A stretch of 64,000 nt of DNA from Microbacterium saperdae (GTDB lineage Bacteria; Actinomycetota; Actinomycetes; Actinomycetales; Microbacteriaceae), in NCBI RefSeq assembly GCF_006716345.1, contig NZ_VFOX01000002.1, forward strand, positions 620,001 through 684,000, written 5' to 3'. The notes beneath the pieces were generated by a model. That model worked only from the letters and a program-made list of their open reading frames with translations. It was not told the origin of the DNA and made no database searches. Position 1 is the stretch's first letter. The number at the start of each line of letters is the position of its first letter. The position numbers were made by a program, and so were the translations under genes. Shown piece after piece: positions 59,487 to 64,000 of the stretch.

Positions 59487-61193
59487 ATGACGGATGCCGC
59501 GGCGCAGGGCGCCCATCGTGCCCGCTACCGCCGCATCCTGTCGTTCGCGGCGCGGGAATTCGTCAAGATCTGGTGGTACGAGCTCGTCCTCCCGCGATTC
59601 GGGATGAGCTCGCTCGCAGAGCGCACCCGCGGCCCGCGCATGCAGAAGTTCGCTCGCCGCTTCCACGCGCTCGCGATCGAGCTCGGCGGTCTCATGATCA
59701 AGGTCGGGCAGTTCATGTCGTCGCGCCTCGACGTGCTGCCTCCCGAGATCACGGCCGAGCTCGAAGGGCTGCAGGACGAGGTGCCTGCAGTGCCGTTCGC
59801 CGACATCCGCGTGGTCGCCGAGGCCGAGCTGGGCATCCCGCTCACGCGCGCTTACTCCTGGTTCGACGAGACCCCGGTGGCTGCGGCATCCCTCGGGCAG
59901 GTGCACCGCGCCCGCCTCTCGGAACTCGACGCCGCCGACACCGGACTCGAGAACGTCGTGGTCAAGGTGCAGCGGCCGGGCATCGACGGGATCGTCGCGG
60001 TCGACCTGGCCGCCCTCCGCCGCGTCGCCCGGTGGCTGACCCGCGTGCGTCTGGTCGCCGACCGCGTCGATGCCCCCGCGCTCGTCGAGGAGTTCGCCGA
60101 GACCAGCCTCGAGGAGATCGACTATCTCCACGAAGCCGCGAGTGCCGAGCGCTTCCGCGAGAACTTCGCCGACGACCCGCGCGTCGACACCCCCGAGATC
60201 GTCTGGGAGCGCTCGACCCGTCGCGTGCTCACCCTCTCGGATGTCACGGCGATCAAGATCAACGACACCGAAGCCCTCCGCGCCGCCGGCATCGACCCCG
60301 CCCAGGTCGCCGAGGTCTTCGCCGAGGTCATGTTCGACCAGGTGTTCACGCACAGCTTCGTTCATGCCGATCCGCACCCCGGCAACATCTTCGTGACGCC
60401 GGGCCCTTCGGCGGACTCAGGGAGTCAGGCCGATGACTGGCGCCTGACCTTCATCGACTTCGGCATGATGGCCGAGGTGCCCGACAGTCTGCGCGACGGG
60501 CTGCGCATGCTCCTGATCGCCGTCGCCGCGCGCGACAGTCGCGGGCTCGTCGCCGCCGCGCAAGAGATCGGCGTGCTGCTGCCCTCCGCCGACACGGCCG
60601 AGCTCGAACGTGCGCTGAAGGCGCTGTTCGCGCGCTTCGGCGGCATGGGCTTCGCGGAACTGGCCACGGTCGACCCGCGGGAGTTCCGCGACTTCGCCGA
60701 CGAGTTCGGCGACATGGTGCGCTCCCTCCCACTGCAGCTGCCCGAGAACATGCTGCTCTTGATCCGCGCGGTCTCGCTGACCTCCGGCATGTGCAGCGGG
60801 CTCGACCCGTCGTTCAACGTGTGGGATGCCGCCGAACCCTACGCCGGACGACTGCTCCGCGACGAGACCGGCAATGTGGTGCAGGCCTTCGCCTCGCGGG
60901 CGATGGAGACCGCCGGCATCACGATGCGGCTGCCGAAGCGCATCGACGACATCATCGGCCGCGTGGACGACGGGACGGTGTCGTTCGACACCTCCCGCCT
61001 GGAGCGCCGGCTCGACCGACTTGAAGGCATCGCGCGGCGCATCGCCTCCGGTGTGCTGTTCGCCGCGATGCTCGTGGGTGGCGCGCTGCTGGTCACTCCG
61101 CTGCCTCCGCTCGGCATCACGCTGATCTGCGCCTCGGCCCTGCCGCTGTTGCACTCCGTGTTCGCGGGGGTCGGCCGGCGCGGACCACGCTAG
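59487..61193 (+). CDS. AarF/ABC1/UbiB family protein kinase-like ATPase
   Basis: 568 residues. The UbiB hallmark KxGQ motif (IKVGQFMSSR) and AxxxxVH-like AAASLGQVHRA are followed by the kinase-like core VVKVQRPGID, FVHADPHPGNIF and IDFGM. Two hydrophobic helices at the C-terminus (about 517-560) anchor it to the membrane. Family members support quinone or lipid metabolism through ATPase activity. It follows padR on the same strand and is probably controlled by it. Confidence 0.92.
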   Translation: MTDAAAQGAHRARYRRILSFAAREFVKIWWYELVLPRFGMSSLAERTRGPRMQKFARRFHALAIELGGLMIKVGQFMSSRLDVLPPEITAELEGLQDEVPAVPFADIRVVAEAELGIPLTRAYSWFDETPVAAASLGQVHRARLSELDAADTGLENVVVKVQRPGIDGIVAVDLAALRRVARWLTRVRLVADRVDAPALVEEFAETSLEEIDYLHEAASAERFRENFADDPRVDTPEIVWERSTRRVLTLSDVTAIKINDTEALRAAGIDPAQVAEVFAEVMFDQVFTHSFVHADPHPGNIFVTPGPSADSGSQADDWRLTFIDFGMMAEVPDSLRDGLRMLLIAVAARDSRGLVAAAQEIGVLLPSADTAELERALKALFARFGGMGFAELATVDPREFRDFADEFGDMVRSLPLQLPENMLLLIRAVSLTSGMCSGLDPSFNVWDAAEPYAGRLLRDETGNVVQAFASRAMETAGITMRLPKRIDDIIGRVDDGTVSFDTSRLERRLDRLEGIARRIASGVLFAAMLVGGALLVTPLPPLGITLICASALPLLHSVFAGVGRRGPR

Positions 61194-61208
61194 TCACGCG
61201 CGGCGTCG

Positions 61209-62780
61209 TCAGTCCCGCGTGCGGTCGACCCGATCGGCACCCTCCGCGGCCGCCGTGATGCGGGCGGCCATCCCCGCGAAGATGAACCCGTGGAAGGGCA
61301 GCACGGCGAGCCAGTACAGGCGTCCGCTCAGACCCTGCGGGAAGAACACCGCGCGCTGCTCGTATCGCGCGCCGTCGTCCTCGGCGATCGCGCGCAGCTC
61401 GAGCCATGCGGATCCCGGCACCTTCATCTCGGCGCGCAGGCGCAGCAGCCCGGCCTGCTCGTCGCCGGAGCCCGGTGCCGACGCCGCTTCGACCCGCCAG
61501 AAGTCGATCGCATCGCCCACGCGCGCGGCGGTGCGACTGCGGCGGCCGCGGCGCAGTCCGACTCCGCCGACCAGTCGGTCCATCCACCCGCGCACGGCCC
61601 ACAGGAACGGCGAGGAGTACCAGCCGTTCTCGCCGCCGATGCCGACGATCACGCGCCACAGGTCGTCGACGGATGCCGAGGTCTGCAGCGAGCGCGCGTC
61701 GGTGAACGCCGTGCGGCCGGCCCAGTCGGGGTCGCTCGGCAGCGGGTCGCTGGGTGCGCCGGAGACCTCGGAATCCTGCCAGCTCGTCTCGATCGTGTCG
61801 GCATCCACGCGTCCGAGCGCCAGGGCCACGGCGGTGCGATAGGGGGTCAGGCCGCCGGACGGCGGCGGGATCAGCTCGTCGACCGCATGGTCCTTCACGA
61901 CGCACTCGTTCTGCAGCGAGGCGACGAGCGGGCGGGCGATCGACCGCGGTACCGGGGTCACCAGGTTCACCCAGTGCGAGGCCAGGCCGGGGGTGAGCAC
62001 CGGCAGCGCGGCGATCGCGCGCTGGGGGAGCCCGGCCTCGACCGCGTAGCCGTTCATCATCTGTCCGTAGCGGAGCACGTCGGGTCCGCCGATGTCGACA
62101 GCACGGTTCACATCCGCGTCGACCCTGGCCGCGCCGAGAAGATAGTGCAGCACATCGCGCACGGCGATCGGCTGGATGCGGTTGCGCACCCACTTCGGCG
62201 CCGGCATGTAGGGCAGCACGTCGGTGAGGTGCCGGATCATTTCGAACGACGCCGAGCCCGATCCGATCACGACGCCCGCCTGCAGCACGAGCGTCGGCAC
62301 GCCGGAGTGCAGGAACGTCTCGCCGACCTGCACGCGGGAGCGCAGGTGCGGAGACAGCTTCGCGTCTTCGGGATGCAGCCCGCCGAGGTAAACGATGCGG
62401 TGGACGCCCGCAGCCTTGGCGGCCTCGGCCACCGTGGTGGCCGCACGATCGTCGCTCTCCTCGAAGCCCTTGCCCGCGGTCATCGAGTGGATCAGGTAGT
62501 ACACGACGTCGACGTCGTCCATGGCCGTTGCGACGGCATCCGCGTCGTCCGCCGAACCTTCCACGATCTCGCAGTCCGGGCCCCAGGGGAAGGATGCCGC
62601 GCGCGCCGCATCGCGTGCGAGGACCCGCACCCGGTATCCGGCGTTCAGGAGCCGTGGAGTGAGCCGCCCTCCGATGTAACCGGTGGCGCCGAGGACCAGG
62701 GCCCGGGGGGCACTGCCGTCGTCGCGCGGGACGGCGCGCAGCTCTTCTTCGCGGCCGGTGGGCTGGGTGAGCTCGGTCAT
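61209..62780 (-). CDS. NAD(P)-binding SDR fused to DUF2867
   Basis: 523 residues. The N-terminal atypical SDR domain (ALVLGATGYIGGRLTPRLL, then VVYYLIHSM and VYLGGLHP) is joined to a C-terminal DUF2867 domain (about 375-510, with YSSPFLWAVRGWMDRLVGG, IDFWRVE and LYWLAVLPFHGFIFAGM). This is a common actinobacterial fusion whose substrate is not known. TACTGT lies 6 bases before ATG 62780, suggesting a leaderless start there rather than at 62843. Confidence 0.87.
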   Translation of the reverse strand: MTELTQPTGREEELRAVPRDDGSAPRALVLGATGYIGGRLTPRLLNAGYRVRVLARDAARAASFPWGPDCEIVEGSADDADAVATAMDDVDVVYYLIHSMTAGKGFEESDDRAATTVAEAAKAAGVHRIVYLGGLHPEDAKLSPHLRSRVQVGETFLHSGVPTLVLQAGVVIGSGSASFEMIRHLTDVLPYMPAPKWVRNRIQPIAVRDVLHYLLGAARVDADVNRAVDIGGPDVLRYGQMMNGYAVEAGLPQRAIAALPVLTPGLASHWVNLVTPVPRSIARPLVASLQNECVVKDHAVDELIPPPSGGLTPYRTAVALALGRVDADTIETSWQDSEVSGAPSDPLPSDPDWAGRTAFTDARSLQTSASVDDLWRVIVGIGGENGWYSSPFLWAVRGWMDRLVGGVGLRRGRRSRTAARVGDAIDFWRVEAASAPGSGDEQAGLLRLRAEMKVPGSAWLELRAIAEDDGARYEQRAVFFPQGLSGRLYWLAVLPFHGFIFAGMAARITAAAEGADRVDRTRD

Positions 62781-62874
62781 GTCTCGACAGTAGGCGCGGG
62801 TGGCGGGCGGCGATACGGGGTTGCGCGCGTCGGCACGGCCCATTAGGCATGTTCGCGGCGGGCGCCGCGGGGCC

Positions 62875-62886
62875 GTACGATCGTAC
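62875..62886. promoter_or_regulatory. palindrome GTACGATCGTAC over the -10 of the terminal MFS gene
   Basis: Perfect 12-bp palindrome containing TACGAT (62876-62881), 7 bases before ATG 62889, so the message is probably leaderless and the palindrome an operator. A second perfect palindrome, TCGAATCGATTCGA (62899-62912), lies just inside the coding region. Confidence 0.5.
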
Positions 62887-62888
62887 TC

Positions 62889-64000
62889 ATGACTTCAATC
62901 GAATCGATTCGACGATTCACGCCCGACCGGCAGACACGTCGCGCGCGCCTCGCCGTCTCGGCGCTGTTCCTGACGAACGGGGCGCTGTTCGCGAACATCC
63001 TCCCGCGCTACCCCGAGATCAAGTCCGCGCTCGGACTCGACAACGTCGGATACGGCCTCGCGATCGCCGCATTCCCCGCCGGAGCCATCGCCGCGGGACT
63101 TCTGGCCGCGGTGCTGATCCGCCGGTTCGGCTCGGCCCGCATCGCCGTGATCGGCACGATCCTCACCAGCCTCGGCCTGCTGTCTGCCGCGCTCGCCCCG
63201 TCGGGACTGCTCTTCGCCGCCGCGCTGCTGATCGGTGGTGCATCCGACGCCATCACCGATGTCGCGCAGAACGCGCACGGCCTGCGGGTGCAGCGCCGCT
63301 ACGGCCGCTCGATCATCAACTCCTTCCACGCGATCTGGTCGATCGGCGCCGTTCTCGGCGGTGGCATGGCGGCGGTGGCGATCGCGTTGCAGCTGCCGCT
63401 CGGCGTGCACCTCGGCATCTCGACGGCCGTGTTCGGCATCGTCGCGCTGGTCGCGCTGCGGTTCTGCCTCCCCGGTCGCGACGACGAGGTCGAGGCGGAT
63501 GCCGTCGCCGAACCGGCCGAGCTGGGGGAGACCCTGCGGCGGGGCATGAGCCCGCGGACCGTGTTCGTCCTCATCGCCCTCACGATCATCGCCATGGCCG
63601 GAGCCGTGGCGGAGGACGCGGGCAACTCCTGGGCGACGCTGTATCTCGGAGAATCCCTCGGAGCCGCTGCCGCGATCGCCCCGCTCGGCTTCATCGCCCT
63701 GGTCGGTGCGCAGTTCATCGGACGCCTGATCGGCGACGGCCTCACCGATCGGTTCGGGCAGCGCGCAGTCGCCAGGGTCGGCGGCCTGATCGCGGCCGTC
63801 GGCATGGGCCTGGCGCTCGCGTTCCCCTCTGTCCCCGGCACGATCCTCGGGTTCGCGGCGGTCGGCTTCGGCATCGCGACGCTCATCCCCGCCGCCATGC
63901 ACGCCGCCGACGAGCTGCCGGGGCTGCGACCGGGCGTCGGCCTCACGATCGTGTCCTGGCTGCTGCGCCTCGGGTTCCTGTTGTCCCCGCCGTTCGTCGG
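62889..64000 (+). CDS. MFS transporter, cut by the right edge
   Basis: 370 codons visible with no stop. About eleven hydrophobic segments; LFLTNGALFANILPRYPEIKSALGLDN is typical of the FucP/YfcJ-like or DHA-type MFS branch that begins with FxxNGxxFA. EDAGNSWATLYLGESL and RLIGDGLTDRFGQR mark the second half. The substrate is unknown. The ATG at 62889 follows a -10-like TACGAT by 7 bases. It is divergent from the SDR-DUF2867 gene. Confidence 0.85.
   Translation, partial: MTSIESIRRFTPDRQTRRARLAVSALFLTNGALFANILPRYPEIKSALGLDNVGYGLAIAAFPAGAIAAGLLAAVLIRRFGSARIAVIGTILTSLGLLSAALAPSGLLFAAALLIGGASDAITDVAQNAHGLRVQRRYGRSIINSFHAIWSIGAVLGGGMAAVAIALQLPLGVHLGISTAVFGIVALVALRFCLPGRDDEVEADAVAEPAELGETLRRGMSPRTVFVLIALTIIAMAGAVAEDAGNSWATLYLGESLGAAAAIAPLGFIALVGAQFIGRLIGDGLTDRFGQRAVARVGGLIAAVGMGLALAFPSVPGTILGFAAVGFGIATLIPAAMHAADELPGLRPGVGLTIVSWLLRLGFLLSPPFV

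Overview
The window is 64 kb of high-GC actinobacterial chromosome. Codon use, the many -10 boxes of the form TANNNT placed 6-7 bases before the start codon (leaderless genes), an LAxTG sorting signal and 13E12-type HNH genes all fit Microbacteriaceae, most likely Microbacterium or a close relative. This is an inference from style and gene content, not a database match. No rRNA, tRNA, CRISPR array or intact insertion sequence was seen.

Layout. 0.8-17.4 kb is a peptide and acid utilisation region: a haloacetate-dehalogenase-like hydrolase with an M20 carboxypeptidase, a TetR regulator, an S9 peptidase, a five-gene Dpp/Opp ABC transporter and a tartrate/D-malate dehydrogenase. A shared site, GTCA-N7-TGAC, lies upstream of the hydrolase, the TetR gene, the peptidase and the transporter. 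Inside this region, 3.8-8.5 kb holds a cell-surface module: one polypeptide that joins an ECF sigma factor, a zinc anti-sigma motif, a membrane segment and an exported Ig-like domain, plus a thioester/VaFE wall-anchored protein and a Tat-exported protein. Four copies of a second bipartite element (AAGGAGT-N17-TGAYG) surround these genes.

17.5-33.6 kb is mostly core: purL with a coupled micro-membrane protein, a DksA-like protein, a WYL regulator, a Ser/Thr kinase, a MalY-type C-S lyase preceded by a 16-codon Cys-containing leader peptide, a wall-anchored M1 aminopeptidase, a patatin preceded by a second leader ORF, a GNAT enzyme, and an SDR with its TetR regulator. 33.6-38.8 kb is a lower-GC accessory patch that looks like a small defence island: a TIR protein, a MazG-GIY-YIG/helicase operon, a Nudix hydrolase and an SRA-like/PD-(D/E)xK type IV restriction candidate.

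41.7-50.3 kb is a sugar or nucleoside module: two secreted beta-propeller proteins, a LacI regulator, ribokinase, a CUT1 ABC transporter and a nucleoside hydrolase. They are linked by copies of the palindrome CTACTCGAGTAG upstream of the two propeller genes and the hydrolase operon. 50.4-64 kb carries small regulator-target pairs (ArsR-MFS, XRE-methionine aminopeptidase, DUF2975-XRE, PadR), a DUF222/HNH gene under a LexA-like box, a GT2 glycosyltransferase, an AarF kinase, an SDR-DUF2867 protein and a second MFS transporter that runs off the end. Two families of extragenic palindromes sit mainly at gene ends.
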